From Chryseobacterium sp. E1 (GTDB lineage: Bacteria > Bacteroidota > Bacteroidia > Flavobacteriales > Weeksellaceae), in assembly GCA_019203745.1 (NCBI GenBank), contig CP078104.1, forward strand, positions 4,216,001-4,280,000: 64,000 nucleotides of DNA, read 5' to 3'. The position numbers were made by a program, and so were the translations under genes. Below are positions 41,120 through 51,063 of the stretch, piece after piece; position 1 is the first letter of the stretch, and each line of letters begins with the position of its first letter. The notes beneath the pieces are model-generated. The model saw nothing but the letters and a program-made list of their open reading frames with translations. It made no database searches and was not told the DNA's origin.

Positions 41120-42328
41120 ATGAAAGAATTTTTCCGTCTTTTAAAACGTGAGTTCAAACTTTTTATCGGCAATTCTACCTTAAGGACGGTGTTCTTTTTG
41201 GCACCGGTCTTTTATGCAACCTTGCTGGGGTTTGTCTACAAAAGCGGAAAAGTTGAAAATACTCCCGTATTGGTTATCGACAGAGACAATACTCCTTTGT
41301 CTAATCAGCTGACGGAAATGCTGGATGATAATAAAAGCATCAGGATCATCAGATACCTGCAGGAACCTCTGAGCATCAAAGATGAGGTGATCAGGCATGA
41401 AGCGGCGGCAGTTGTGATCATCCCTTCAAGATTTGAAGGCGATATGCTGCAGAAGAAATATCCCGAACTGAATGTCTATATCAATACCGGAAATGTTTTA
41501 ACGGCTAATTTTGCCTCCAAGGCACTTCAGCTTACAATAGGTACTTTCTCCGCCGGAGCTTCCATTAAAGCCCTCCAGAAAGCGGGTATGCCTGCTGCCA
41601 AGGCTGCCACCCAATATGAGCCTTTCAAAGCCAATTATATTACCCTTTTCAATACCACCGGGAATTACCTTATCTTTATGTGGCCGGCGATGCTGGCGGT
41701 TGTTTTGCAGCAGGTGATCCTGTTGGCAATGGCTGTAAGTTTTGCCGCCGAATTTGAAAGAGGAACTTTTGTAAAAGAATATGCTAAAATGAAGAAATGG
41801 GCTTTTCCTACAATGCTGATCAAGGTCATTCCGATCTGGGTGTTTTCCATTCTTATTGTAAGTGTATATTACTTCATGCACATGATCTTCAGGGTTCCGA
41901 TGCCGGAAGGAATATTTAATTTTATTCTTCTTACTTCGGTTTTTGTAGGATCTGCATCTTTCCTTGGGGTATTTATCAGTATATTGATCCCGGATGCCTT
42001 AAAAGCGACTCAGATTCTTATGGTTATTGCTTCTCCTGCATTCATCATCAGTGGCTTTACATGGCCTTTGAACGCAATGCCTGCTTTTGTTCAGTTCATT
42101 GCCAATATTATTCCGTTAACCCCGTTTTTACAGGCCTTTAAAATCTTATTGATCCAAAAAGGTTCAGTAGAACTTACTTTTCCTTACCTGAAACACCTGA
42201 GTATTCTTGTTGTGGTGTATGCCATTGTGGGCTGGATTGCTTTAAAGATCAAACTTTGGCTGATCTTCAAAAAAGCGGCACCACAGGAAATATATGTGGA
42301 AAGAACTACGGAAGAGGAAAAAGGATAA
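41120..42328 (+). CDS. ABC-2 type transporter permease (YhhJ/DrrB-like)
   Basis: Intact 402-aa permease. N-terminal helix (STLRTVFFLAPVFYATLLGF), a periplasmic domain of about 150 aa with VLVIDRDNTPLSNQLTEM, then five helices including FMWPAMLAVVLQQVILLAMA and the ABC-2 motif AFIISGFTWPLNAMPAFV. It forms an efflux unit with TolC and HlyD. The usual ATPase gene is missing beside it, so energy must come from an ATPase encoded elsewhere. Confidence 0.92.
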   Translation: MKEFFRLLKREFKLFIGNSTLRTVFFLAPVFYATLLGFVYKSGKVENTPVLVIDRDNTPLSNQLTEMLDDNKSIRIIRYLQEPLSIKDEVIRHEAAAVVIIPSRFEGDMLQKKYPELNVYINTGNVLTANFASKALQLTIGTFSAGASIKALQKAGMPAAKAATQYEPFKANYITLFNTTGNYLIFMWPAMLAVVLQQVILLAMAVSFAAEFERGTFVKEYAKMKKWAFPTMLIKVIPIWVFSILIVSVYYFMHMIFRVPMPEGIFNFILLTSVFVGSASFLGVFISILIPDALKATQILMVIASPAFIISGFTWPLNAMPAFVQFIANIIPLTPFLQAFKILLIQKGSVELTFPYLKHLSILVVVYAIVGWIALKIKLWLIFKKAAPQEIYVERTTEEEKG

Positions 42329-42346
42329 TTATTTAAACCACCCCGT

Positions 42347-42367
42347 CAAAAATTCTTTGAATTTTTG
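42347..42367. terminator. Perfect palindrome after the efflux operon
   Basis: CAAAAATTC-TTT-GAATTTTTG is a perfect 9-base stem. A second palindrome, CCTCCGGAGG (42371-42380), follows at once. It could terminate the efflux operon or be a small dispersed intergenic repeat. Confidence 0.5.
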
Positions 42368-42584
42368 CCACCCTCCGGAGGCGGAGAATGGCCGTGCATT
42401 CAATGATGGCTGGAAACTGAATATTGTCTTCCAGAACATTTTTAGCAATATAAATACGGCTTCAGAACGACTGGAAAACTGAAATCTTCGGGCTTCAGCT
42501 TGTAATTGATAATCTGCATCTCGACATCCTTTCCCAAATCACCGTAATTTTTATTCCAGTGTTACAATCAAACAAAAAAACTGA

Positions 42585-42592
42585 TATATTTG
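42585..42592 (+). promoter_or_regulatory. -7 box TATATTTG
   Basis: Matches the consensus, 22 bases before the DUF1569 gene ATG. 42381-42584 shows no gene. Confidence 0.45.
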
Positions 42593-42614
42593 TCTGTAGT
42601 AAATTAGAAAAAAT

Positions 42615-43069
42615 ATGGAAAATGTATTTGACGCAAAAGATGCTCAAAACTATATTGATAGAATCAACAGGCTTGTAGAAGATACCCACGGTTTATGGGG
42701 AAAATGACAGTGGATCAGATGTTGGCACATTGCTGTATTACTTATGAAATGGTATATGAGCCGGAAAAACATAAAAAACCGGGATCTATTGCCAAATTTA
42801 TTTTAAAAACTTTCGTAAAATCTAAAGTAGTGGGTGAAAAAGCTTATCCGAGAGATTCGCCTACGGCTCCTCAGTTTTTGGTAACCGGCAGAAAAAACTT
42901 CCATGAAGAAAAAACAAGGCTGATCGGCTTTATTCAAAAAACACAGCAGTTGGGAGCGGAAGCTTTTGATGGTAAAGAATCATTTTCTTTCGGGAAACTG
43001 AATGCTCAGGAGTGGAACAATATGTTTGCGAAACACCTCAATCACCACCTGTCACAATTTGGCGTTTAG
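42615..43069 (+). CDS. DUF1569 (DinB-like fold) protein
   Basis: About 152 aa. Helical DinB-like signature: LWGKMTVDQMLAHCCITYEM with His in the metal-site position, the middle GEKAYPRDSPTAPQFLVTGR, and the C-terminal EWNNMFAKHLNHHLSQFGV with paired His. The frame breaks near 42697; the upstream part MENVFDAKDAQNYIDRINRL joins it. Cytoplasmic; role in the family unknown. Confidence 0.8.
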
Positions 43070-43082
43070 AACAATGATCATA

Positions 43083-43549
43083 TGAAAAAAATTTTATTAC
43101 TTTTTATTTTTGCTGCCCATTTTGTGGGGACAGATGCCGGATATTTCAGTTGCCTGGCTTAATAACAGCAAACCTTATATCGGAACAATCGGAAATAAAG
43201 GGCAGGAGCTTAAGCTGAAGATCAATATTGCCGAGCAGAATAAAAAAACGACCAGGAGTATTTTGTGTCGGGATATTCTCTTGTGGATACCAACTATGCT
43301 AAATTTGAAGGAAAGATTACCATTTCAAAATATAAAGATGCCAAGAAACAGGGAACCATATTTGGTGAATATGAGCTGGCTGAAGAGAATAAAGGGAAAC
43401 ATTCCGGGCTTTTCAAAGGAAAATTTGTGTACAACTTCAAATGGAACAGAAAAACCGAAAAGGTGGAAGAGCAATACATAGAACTTACGGGTGACTGGAA
43501 AAGCTATGACGGAACACTGGAATTCAAAACCCATCTGAAAAACCAGTAA
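43083..43549 (+). CDS. Exported hypothetical protein
   Basis: Signal peptide MKKILLLFIFAA then, in the adjacent frame, LLPILWG|QMPDIS. Frame breaks near 43115 and 43250. The mature part is small and beta-rich (KFEGKITISKYKDAKKQGT, GLFKGKFVYNFKWNRKTEKV); about 155 aa. Not recognised. The stop overlaps the next gene's start region. Confidence 0.6.
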
Positions 43550-43944
43550 TGATGTTGAGACGAATAGCAGCTGTACTGATAGGGCTGATTATAGGTTCTG
43601 TCTGCATTACAGGAGTTGAAAAAATAGGACATTCCCTCTATCCGCCTCCTGTGGGGGCAAAAGACGGAGATATGGAATCTTTGAAAGCTTATGTGGCAGA
43701 AGCACTTTTATGGCTCTGCTATTCATTATTCTGGCTTATGCTGTGGCTGCACTGGTTTCCGGATTTACAGCCTCAAAAATTTCCAATGACGGGAAACCTA
43801 CGGCAGCATTTGCCTGTGGTATTCTTTTTTACTGATCACCATTTATATGATGGCTTCCTTGCCTACGCCCATCTGGTTCTGGGTTCTGGGAATTTTGGTG
43901 TGGGGATTGGTTTTTGTAGGTCATCAACTCGCTTTAAAAACTAA
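43549..43944 (+). CDS. Small membrane protein
   Basis: About 130 aa with four predicted helices (AAVLIGLIIGSVCITGVEKI near the start; after a frame break near 43715 an ALVSGFTASKIS loop, then IPLITIYMMASLP-like and WFWVLGILVWGLVFVGHQLA). The pattern resembles DUF-type four-helix small membrane proteins in flavobacteria, but I cannot name it. The C-terminal stop is uncertain because the helix-4 frame runs into the next gene. Confidence 0.55.
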   Translation: MMLRRIAAVLIGLIIGSVCITGVEKIGHSLYPPPVGAKDGDMESLKAYVAEALLWLCYSLFWLMLWLHWFPDLQPQKFPMTGNLRQHLPVVFFFTDHHLYDGFLAYAHLVLGSGNFGVGIGFCRSSTRFKN

Positions 43945-43949
43945 AAAAT

Positions 43950-44321
43950 ATGAAATTAGGAGCATTTTCAATCAGCCTGAGTGTAAAAGATCTTCAGAAA
44001 TCCAAAGATTTTTACGAAAAACTGGGCTTTACAACAATGGGAGGGGCTACAGAACAGAATTACCTGATCATGAAAAACGGATCTACACTCATAGGTTTGT
44101 TTCAGGCCATGTTCGATGGAAATATGCTTACCTTCAATCCCGGATGGGATGAGAATGCACAGAATCTTGAATCTTTCGATGATGTGCGGACCATTCAGAA
44201 GCATCTTAAGGAAAACGGAGTGGAAATTGACAGAGCAGCCGATGAAACTACTTCGGGACCTGAACATATCTACCTGAAAGACCCGGATGGAAATATGATC
44301 CTTATCGATCAGCACAGGTAA
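43950..44321 (+). CDS. VOC-family protein (glyoxalase/bleomycin-resistance fold)
   Basis: Intact 123-aa protein with two beta-alpha-beta-beta-beta modules: LGAFSISLSVKDLQKSKDFY at the start and EHIYLKDPDGNMILIDQH at the end, which carries the usual C-terminal metal-ligand Glu/His area. Substrate unknown. Likely in one transcript with the following VOC gene (34 bases apart). Confidence 0.88.
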   Translation: MKLGAFSISLSVKDLQKSKDFYEKLGFTTMGGATEQNYLIMKNGSTLIGLFQAMFDGNMLTFNPGWDENAQNLESFDDVRTIQKHLKENGVEIDRAADETTSGPEHIYLKDPDGNMILIDQHR

Positions 44322-44355
44322 TAAATTTTAAAAAACTTAACTTATAAAAACAATC

Positions 44356-44804
44356 ATGGCAACAGTAAACGTTTATTTAACATTTAATGGAAACTGCAGA
44401 GAGGCATTCGATTTCTATAAATCAGTTTTCGGAGGAGAATATCCTTATATCGGAACTTTTGGAGAAATGCCTCCAATGGAAGGAAAAGAAATGCCTGAAG
44501 AAGACAAAAATAAAATCATGCACGTTACCCTCCCGATCTCTAAAGAAACCGTATTGATGGGAAGTGATACAGGAGGTGAATGGTCTTCCGGCTTTAAAGC
44601 AGGAAATAATTTCTCCATCTCTATCAATGCAGAATCTAAAGAGGAAGCTGGGAAATTATTCGACGGACTTTCTGCAGGCGGACAGGTAACAATGCCACTG
44701 GCTGATACTTTCTGGGAGCCTATTTCGGAATGTTTACCGATCAATTCGGGATCAACTGGATGGTTAACTATGATGATCCGGCGAAAATGCAGCAACATCC
44801 GTAA
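44356..44804 (+). CDS. VOC-family protein, PhnB-like
   Basis: About 149 aa of the PhnB/3-demethylubiquinone-like VOC subgroup: VNVYLTFNGNCREAFDFYKS, VFGGEYPYIGTFGEMPP, KIMHVTLPISKETVLMGSD and, after a one-base break near 44722, GMFTDQFGINWMVNY. Restored stop at 44804. Not an enzyme of known activity in this group. Confidence 0.88.
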
Positions 44805-44829
44805 GATTATTCTGATTTAAAAGTATTAT

Positions 44830-44860
44830 AAAACCCGACAGACCTTTCTGTCGGGTTTTT
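44830..44860. terminator. Strong bidirectional terminator
   Basis: AAAACCCGACAG/CTGTCGGGTTTT, 12-base perfect stem with a 6-base loop and flanking A and T runs, between convergent genes. Confidence 0.92.
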
Positions 44861-44895
44861 TATATAAGTTTGAAGGGATGAAACAGCAGACAGAA

Positions 44896-45738
44896 TTAAT
44901 TCTTTTTAATGATTTTATAGCTTTGAGATTCTGTGCTCATAAGGTAGATTCCGTCGGGAAGGCTTGTAATATCCATCTTATTTTCGCCTTTTACAGCTTC
45001 AGCTGATTTCACAAGTTTTCCGGATTGGTCATATAAACGAACCTTACTGTTTTTATCCATATTCAGATGAAAAACTCCTGAAGTGGGATTGGGGTATACA
45101 TTTGCCTTGTTTTGCGGAAGGATTTCTGTAGTTCCCAGTGTTGAAAATTTTGACCAAGTAAAAGCATCCAGGCACATATAAACATAGCCTCCTGTTGATT
45201 GCAGCTGGATCTCATCAATCGCAATACTGCTGTTATTCTGATTATTCAGGGTGGCTAGATCGATCAGAGTAAACCCGTTATTGATGCCCGTTGTTCCTGC
45301 TGTAGCATTGAATGTTGTATTAAATCCCGATGTTTTGGTGGTGGTAAATTTGGTCACTCCGCCCAGCTTTCCGGTAATGATGAGCGTTCCGGATGAGGTA
45401 GATTGATTTAATGCTGTATTGCTTAAAAAGACCCAGAACTTTGATACGGTAAAGGTAGAATTACTTTTAATGCTGAAAGAAGGTGAATTGATATTGGTGG
45501 TTCCTGTATTGTCAATATAAACATTATCATTGGCTGTCCGTTCCATCCGGTATTGGGATAATTGGACTGAATTCTGAAAGTTCCGGCATATGAAATAATA
45601 TTGAAAACATATCCATTATTAGTAGTAAAGGAAGTGCCGCCTCCGGGGAAGTTTCAAAAGTGACCGTGCTCGTCTGGGCATGCACAGATGTACCATTGCT
45701 CAGGAAAATAAAGAATATAAAAAGATAATTGCTTTCAT
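44896..45738 (-). CDS. T9SS cargo protein, function unknown
   Basis: About 280 aa. Signal peptide KAIIFLYSLFFLSNGTSVHA|Q after repair near 45700, a Thr/Ser/Asn-rich beta domain (for example SPSFSIKSNSTFTVSKFWVF, GTLIITGKLGG), and a C-terminal T9SS type A sorting domain (VYPNPTSGVFHLNM, VRLYDQSGKLVKS, LPDGIYLMSTESQSYKIIKK). Frame breaks near 45700, 45645 and 45550. It would cross the outer membrane by T9SS and be surface-attached or released. Confidence 0.8.
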
Positions 45739-46077
45739 GATATTGATTTTTTATAGTTAGTGTTTTTAATAATTAAAAAATACATCAGGATATCAGGACT
45801 ATATTTCGCCTGTTCGGTATTGTATTCAATAATACTCCAAAGTAACAGTGAAATAACGGGTGAAAACAGCGTACAAAATTCCAAATTGGAAAACACGTAG
45901 AAATACGTATTCCTGACTTTTCATATTGCTTTATTTTTGAAAAGAAAAGAGAGAAAAGGAAGTAAATGAAAATAAAATAAACTTATTTAGCAAAATAATT
46001 GGTTTTTTCATAACTTGGAGAAATACTCTTACCGGATTTAGACTTACTATTATATAACATTTAAAAACAAGTAAACT
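45739..46077. other. Intergenic region, no gene seen
   Basis: AT-rich spacer between divergent genes. The only structure seen is a 13-base palindrome TTCCAA-A-TTGGAA at 45879-45891. No consensus -7 box was found for either gene. Confidence 0.5.
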
Positions 46078-46404
46078 ATGGAATTACCTAAACACGCAGT
46101 AGCATTAAAAGATGCCCAAAGATGGATTCAAAACTGGCAGGCAAGAACAGACATTACAGGCACCGAGATCAAAGCACATATGATTCCGCCAAAGGATATA
46201 TCTGATATATTCACCAACGATCCGAACGTTATGAATCTTCGTGGTTACAATGCAATCAATGATGATAAAGAATTTAAATTTCTGATGGTGGGCGTTGATA
46301 TTCTTGGTGATGATATGGTAGATTATGAGAAAGGGTATTATATCTATGATATGACAACACCTTGCCCAAGCGTATGTTCAAGGGTGCAGTGGCTGGATTT
46401 GTAA
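46078..46404 (+). CDS. Conserved hypothetical protein
   Basis: Intact 108-aa soluble protein with no signal peptide. Features: LKDAQRWIQNWQARTDITG, KAHMIPPKDISDIF, KFLMVGVDILGDDMVDYEKG and two Cys near the end (PCPSVCSRVQ). The pattern recurs in Chryseobacterium genomes but I know no function for it. Confidence 0.7.
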   Translation: MELPKHAVALKDAQRWIQNWQARTDITGTEIKAHMIPPKDISDIFTNDPNVMNLRGYNAINDDKEFKFLMVGVDILGDDMVDYEKGYYIYDMTTPCPSVCSRVQWLDL

Positions 46405-46420
46405 TTTAAACTGAAGATCA

Positions 46421-47053
46421 TTGGATCATTGGATTGAAATATTGTCATTAATAGGAAAAGGCATTCTGCTGATTAATCTGGCAGTATATTGTATAGGCTT
46501 TTCCGGATCTGGAAGAGCTTATACATTTTTTATAGGTTATCTGGCCTGGATACTGATATGTGAAATCGTATTTTATGTATTGAATTATCAGAAGATCAAT
46601 AATCTGTTTTTTTCCCATTATTATCTGATTGGTCAGTTTTTGTTGCTGGGACTTTTTTTTCATGAGATTTTAACGGAAAAGTATCAAAAAAATACGGCAC
46701 GATTCCTTTTAATAAGTATTCCTTCGGTACTGATTGTTCAGTATATCATATATCCGGAGAAATATCAGGTATTTAACTTATTTGAAATATTTGTCACTTC
46801 CTATTCAATTATTATTCTGGCATTATTTCATTTGTATAATACGCTGGATGCCAGAAAGAAATACAACTACATATGCCTGGGGCTCTTACTGTATCTCATA
46901 AGCAGTACGGTGATATTCCTCTCCGGAAACCTGTATACGGTGATGAACCGGCAACTGCATAAAGAAATTTGGGTATTGAATGTCGTCATGTTTATTGTTT
47001 ATCAGGTTTTTATTTTCGCTGAGTATTTCTTTTCCCGAAGAAAAAATGTGTAA
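46421..47053 (+). CDS. Multi-spanning membrane protein ahead of a two-component system
   Basis: About 210 aa with roughly seven hydrophobic segments (for example GKGILLINLAVYCIGFSG, ILICEIVFYVLNY, YLIGQFLLLGLFFHEIL, YICLGLLLYLISSTVIFLSG). No ATG at the front; a TTG at 46421 is the first usable start (LDHWIEIL), 17 bases after the previous stop. The gene runs into a histidine kinase and response regulator, so it may be their sensor or signal partner; this is inference. Confidence 0.65.
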   Translation: MDHWIEILSLIGKGILLINLAVYCIGFSGSGRAYTFFIGYLAWILICEIVFYVLNYQKINNLFFSHYYLIGQFLLLGLFFHEILTEKYQKNTARFLLISIPSVLIVQYIIYPEKYQVFNLFEIFVTSYSIIILALFHLYNTLDARKKYNYICLGLLLYLISSTVIFLSGNLYTVMNRQLHKEIWVLNVVMFIVYQVFIFAEYFFSRRKNV

Positions 47054-47074
47054 TTACTGTTATGATCTTATAAA

Positions 47075-47851
47075 ATGAATGAAAATACAATTATCTCCAC
47101 CATAGTCTATACTTTTTTAGCATTTACATTACTGGCGGTTACCTTGGTCATCTTTTATTATTTTTCAAATAAAAAAATAACGAAGAACCTTCTTCAGAAA
47201 AAAAGAACTGGAGATCAGATATGAGAAAGACCTTACCCATGCTATCATAAGTTCCCAGGAGAAAGAACGGTTGCGGATTGCCCAGGATCTGCACGATGAC
47301 ATCAGCTCAAAGCTGAGTGTTGTATCCCTGAATATTCATCTGCTGGATACAGAAAATTTAACACGGGAAGAATATACTGAACTGAAAAATAAAATTATCA
47401 ATCTGGTCAATACAACAGCTGAGAGTGCCAGACAAATTTCTCACGACCTGCTTCCGCCTGTTCTGGAAAAATTTGGTCTTCATGCAGCAATTGATGCCTT
47501 GTGCTCAGAAATTAATATGTCTAAGACCGTACAGGTTTCTTATTCCAACAGCCTGTATTTTGCCAAAGCGGAAGATGAGAAAAATTTGCATATCTTTAGG
47601 ATACTTCAGGAACTGATCAATAATTCCGTAAAACACGGGGAAAGTACCCGTATTCAAATTGAATTTAAAGGAAAAGAAGGAAAAAATACATGTATTTATA
47701 AAGATAACGGGAAAGGGTTTGATCCTGAAAAAATACTCTTAAAGAAGGATTGGGGCTGCGGAATATAAGAAGCCGGGTAGAGCTGATCAACGGAACACTA
47801 AGGATAGAAAGCGAAAACGGGAAAGGAATTACTGTAGAATTTACATTTTAA
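47075..47851 (+). CDS. Sensor histidine kinase (HPK7/NarX-like)
   Basis: About 259 aa with one N-terminal membrane helix (STIVYTFLAFTLLAVTLVIF), HisKA_3 phospho-acceptor motif RIAQDLHDDISSKLSVVSL (His near codon 74), DLLPPVLEKFGL, N-box ELINNSVKHGES and G-box DNGKGFDPEK, then GLGLRNIRSRVELINGTL after repair. Frame breaks near 47205 and 47750. There is no extracellular sensor domain, so sensing may depend on the membrane protein upstream. Partner regulator is 12 bases downstream. Confidence 0.9.
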
Positions 47852-47863
47852 ATCTTATTAAAG

Positions 47864-48551
47864 ATGGAAAAAGATAGCATTCGCCTGATGATCGTAGATG
47901 ATGAAGCACTATTTCGTCAGGGAATTTCATTATTGGTCCAGAGAGAGACAGATATCGTGCTCGTTCGAGACTTCAGCAACGGAAAAGAACTGCTCGATAC
48001 CCTTACCACCCTCGAAGAGCTGCCGCATATCATCCTTATGGATCTCAATATGCCGGAAATAAATGGAGTAGAAGCCACCAAACAGGTTCACATCAGATAT
48101 CCCCAGATCAAAATTATAGCCCTTACCAGCTACAATACGAAAGCATTCATTGTTAATATGATTCAGTCGGGAGCGTGTTCTTTTCTCAAAAAGAATTCCA
48201 GCCCTTCAGAATTACTCAACGCCATCCGGGAAGTGCATCAGAAAGGGTTCTTTTATAATCCTGAAGTAATGGAAGCTTTGCATGAGAATCTTACGGAACC
48301 TAAAAAGAAAGTCTCCAGTATTTTCGATGCCAATCACATTTCAAAAAGAGAAAAGAAGTGCTGGAACTCATCTGTAAGCAATACAGTACCCCTGAAATTG
48401 CAGACCGCCTTTTATAAGTTCCAGGACTGTAGAAGGGCACCGTAACAGCCTTCTTCTGAAAACCGGAGCCAAAAATACAGCCGGCTTAGTGGTATACGCC
48501 ATAGAAAGTAAAATTGTAGATACAAATTATCTGAAAGATCGCTTCAACTAA
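47864..48551 (+). CDS. Response regulator, NarL/LuxR type
   Basis: About 229 aa. Receiver: acidic pair in MIVDDEALF, phospho-acceptor in LMDLNMPEINGVEA, Thr/Ser in ALTSYNTKAF, Lys in FLKKNSSPSE. The C-terminal LuxR HTH in the restored frame starts at ISKREKEVLELICKQYSTPE and ends RTVEGHRNSLLLKTGAKNTA. Two frame breaks near 48353 and 48413. Pairs with the preceding kinase. Confidence 0.92.
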
Positions 48552-48680
48552 ATTTTATTAATATTTTCTGATTAAATTAGTCTTTGTTTTTAAAATAAAC
48601 AGAGAAGATACTGCCTGCCTGTGAAAAGCTGTATCTGAAGACAAAGACCAAACAATCAACTGACTGAAAATACTGAAAAA

Positions 48681-49072
48681 ATGAAATTTACAATTGAAAA
48701 TATCAAAGCAGAACATCAAAAAGTAAAAAGCGGAGCAGATTTCCCACAATACATCCGGGCTATAAAAAATCTTGGAGTTTCCCATTACACAGCCTATGTT
48801 GCTGATGGAAATACAGAATACTTCAGTACAGATAACAATTCTGCACAAACAGGAAGTAAATACGATCCCTTACCGTTTCCCAGCATTTAAATCTGGAAAA
48901 TTTTAAAACAAGACTAAAGCTGCATCAGCAGGGCGGTACAGATTATATGACATTCTGTAATGATTGTGCCGTAAACGGAATTGAAGGCTGGAAGATGGAT
49001 CTGAATGCCATGACCTGTTCTTATTTTGACAAAAACGGAAAAGAAGTTCTCGTTGAGCAGGTGCCTGCATAA
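48681..49072 (+). CDS. DUF1398 family protein
   Basis: About 130 aa. Family wording: VKSGADFPQYIRAIKNLGVS, HYTAYVADGNTEYF, KLHQQGGTDYMTFCNDCAVN, GIEGWKMDLNAMTCSYFDKN. One break near 48868 (T run). Soluble, function unknown in the family; may bind a ligand. Confidence 0.8.
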
Positions 49073-49141
49073 TGCATAAAGGGCAGTGGAAAACTCCATG
49101 ATTCACTTCCAATGCCACATACAGACCATATTGAATATTTG

Positions 49142-49173
49142 TTTGCTATTATTGATTTAAAGTATTAATTTTG
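49142..49173 (+). promoter_or_regulatory. Promoter of the DUF2490 gene (TTTG-N20-TAATTTTG)
   Basis: TTTG at 49142-49145 and TAATTTTG at 49166-49173, ending 31 bases before the ATG at 49205. Confidence 0.55.
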
Positions 49174-49204
49174 TTTAAAACGATAGGCAATAGTAATTAC
49201 AAAC

Positions 49205-49880
49205 ATGAGAAAGATTTTTACGAAGATGGCTGTTACGGTATTAGGGCTTGGGTCCGTACTGACGTTTGCACAAAAAAATGATCTGGGAGCCTGGTATATG
49301 TACTTTGGAAACAATAAGATCAGTAAGAAGCTGAACTGGCATAATGAAATCCAGTACCGGAACTTTGATGCAGTCGGAGATCTGGAGCAGCTTTTAATCC
49401 GTACCGGGATAGGATATGACCTGACCGAAAACAATAATAATGTTTTGCTGGGATATGGTTTCATTCTGAGCCAGCCTTATGTAAACGGAGAGAAAAAGAA
49501 AATATTGAGCACAGAATTTTCCAGCAGTTTATTACCAAACAGAAGTTCGGACGTTTCAATCTTCAGCACCGTTACCGTCTGGAAGAACGTTTCCTGGAAG
49601 ATGATTTCAGAATGAGATTCCGTTATATGCTGGGGTAAACATTCCCATCACTCAGAAAGAAATGCTGCCTAAAACACTTTATGCATCCGTTTACAACGAA
49701 ATCTTTTTACACTTCAATAGTCCGGTTTTCGACAGAAACAGGGTGTATGGAGCCTTAGGATATGTCATCAATAAGAATATGAGGATAGAGGCAGGATATA
49801 TGAACCAGCTCCAGGAAAACAGAAACCGGGGGCAGATTCAGATCGGGTTTTATAACAATATCCCGTTTACCAAAAACTAA
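49205..49880 (+). CDS. DUF2490 outer-membrane beta-barrel protein
   Basis: About 225 aa, signal peptide LTFA|Q. DUF2490 wording: GAWYMYFGNNKISKKLNWHN, EIQYRNFDAVGDLEQLLIRT, RNRVYGALGYVINKNMRIEA, GYMNQLQENRNRGQIQIGFY. Alternating strands fit a small barrel. Frame breaks near 49528 and 49635. Function unknown. Confidence 0.82.
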
Positions 49881-49954
49881 TGAAAATGATGCTGAATGCT
49901 GATGAAAAAAATATCTGAAAAATAAATGATCATTAACTAATAAAACAAACACAT

Positions 49955-50959
49955 ATGCATTCAGGAAAAAGATTCGGAGCACTTGAATTTGCTACATGGA
50001 CAAGACGAAGCATTTATGCCTTAATCGTTTTGTCTGCTATTCCTACAGTTTTGTATTTCTTAGGATGGACGTTTCTATCCGTGCCGTGGCAGCCCATTGC
50101 TATTATGGGAACCGCAGTAGCCTTCATCGTAGGATTTAAAAACAATGCAAGCTACAGCAGATTATGGGAAGCAAGACAAATCTATGGGGCTATCATCAAT
50201 GACAGCCGGAGTTTCGGATATATTCTGAGGGATGCCCTGGTTTCAAAAGATCCAGCTAAAGTAAAAGAAATGTTTCTCCGTCATTATGCATGGCTTACCG
50301 CTCTTAGATTTCAACTCAGAGAACCGAGAGTATGGGAAAATATGGGGACTACCCAGTTTGATGAGTATGCCAAGAAATATGACATTCCGGAGAGACTTTC
50401 CAAACTGGATGATGAGCTGAAAAAATATCTTTCAGACAGAGAACTTCAGTATATTTTAAGCAAAAAGAACCGGGCAACACAGCTGATGGCAAGTCAGAGT
50501 AAAGAATTGTCTGAAGCTTATGAAAAAGGAGAAATTAATGATTTCCAGTGGACGCAGATCAATCAGCAGCTGGTAAAATTTACCGATAACCAGGGAAAAG
50601 CAGAAAGAATTAAAAATTTTCCCTATCCGAGAAACTTTTCGTCGATCACTACTTATCTTTTGCTTTTATTCATTGTTTTTGTTCCTTTTGGATTATTAAA
50701 AGAATTTGATAAGTTGGGAGACGGCACCATGGTAGAAGGCTGGACATTATGGTTCAATATTCCGTTTTCCCTGTTGGTGACATGGTGCTTTCATACGCTG
50801 GATAGTGTAGGAGAAGCTTCAGTAAATCCGTTTGAAGGAAGTCCCAATGATGTTCCTATCACCCAGATCAGCCGTACCATTGAAATCGATATGCGGGATA
50901 TGCTGGATGAATCTGATCTTCCGCCTGCCATAAGCCCGAAGAATAATATTGTGCTTTAA
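49955..50959 (+). CDS. Bestrophin-family ion channel
   Basis: Intact 334-aa membrane protein. Bestrophin/RFP-TM hallmarks: GFKNNASYSRLWEARQIYG, FPYPRNFSSITTYLLLLFIV, FVPFGLLKEF and a C-terminal DPF-like acidic region NPFEGSPNDVPITQISRTIE. Bacterial members form pentameric channels for anions or cations. It is followed by a Na+/H+ antiporter gene, suggesting joint roles in ion balance. Confidence 0.92.
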   Translation: MHSGKRFGALEFATWTRRSIYALIVLSAIPTVLYFLGWTFLSVPWQPIAIMGTAVAFIVGFKNNASYSRLWEARQIYGAIINDSRSFGYILRDALVSKDPAKVKEMFLRHYAWLTALRFQLREPRVWENMGTTQFDEYAKKYDIPERLSKLDDELKKYLSDRELQYILSKKNRATQLMASQSKELSEAYEKGEINDFQWTQINQQLVKFTDNQGKAERIKNFPYPRNFSSITTYLLLLFIVFVPFGLLKEFDKLGDGTMVEGWTLWFNIPFSLLVTWCFHTLDSVGEASVNPFEGSPNDVPITQISRTIEIDMRDMLDESDLPPAISPKNNIVL

Positions 50960-51063
50960 TGAATTGAGAGATAAAACAAACTTTATGAATCCCAAAATCG
51001 GTAAGGTTTAAATGGTCCTTCAATCAATAATATAAAAATAATACTTAAAAAAACTTAATCAAA

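Noticed and set aside
43968..44315. Minus-strand frame opposite the VOC gene
   Set aside because: Exact antisense of a clear VOC-family protein on the plus strand.
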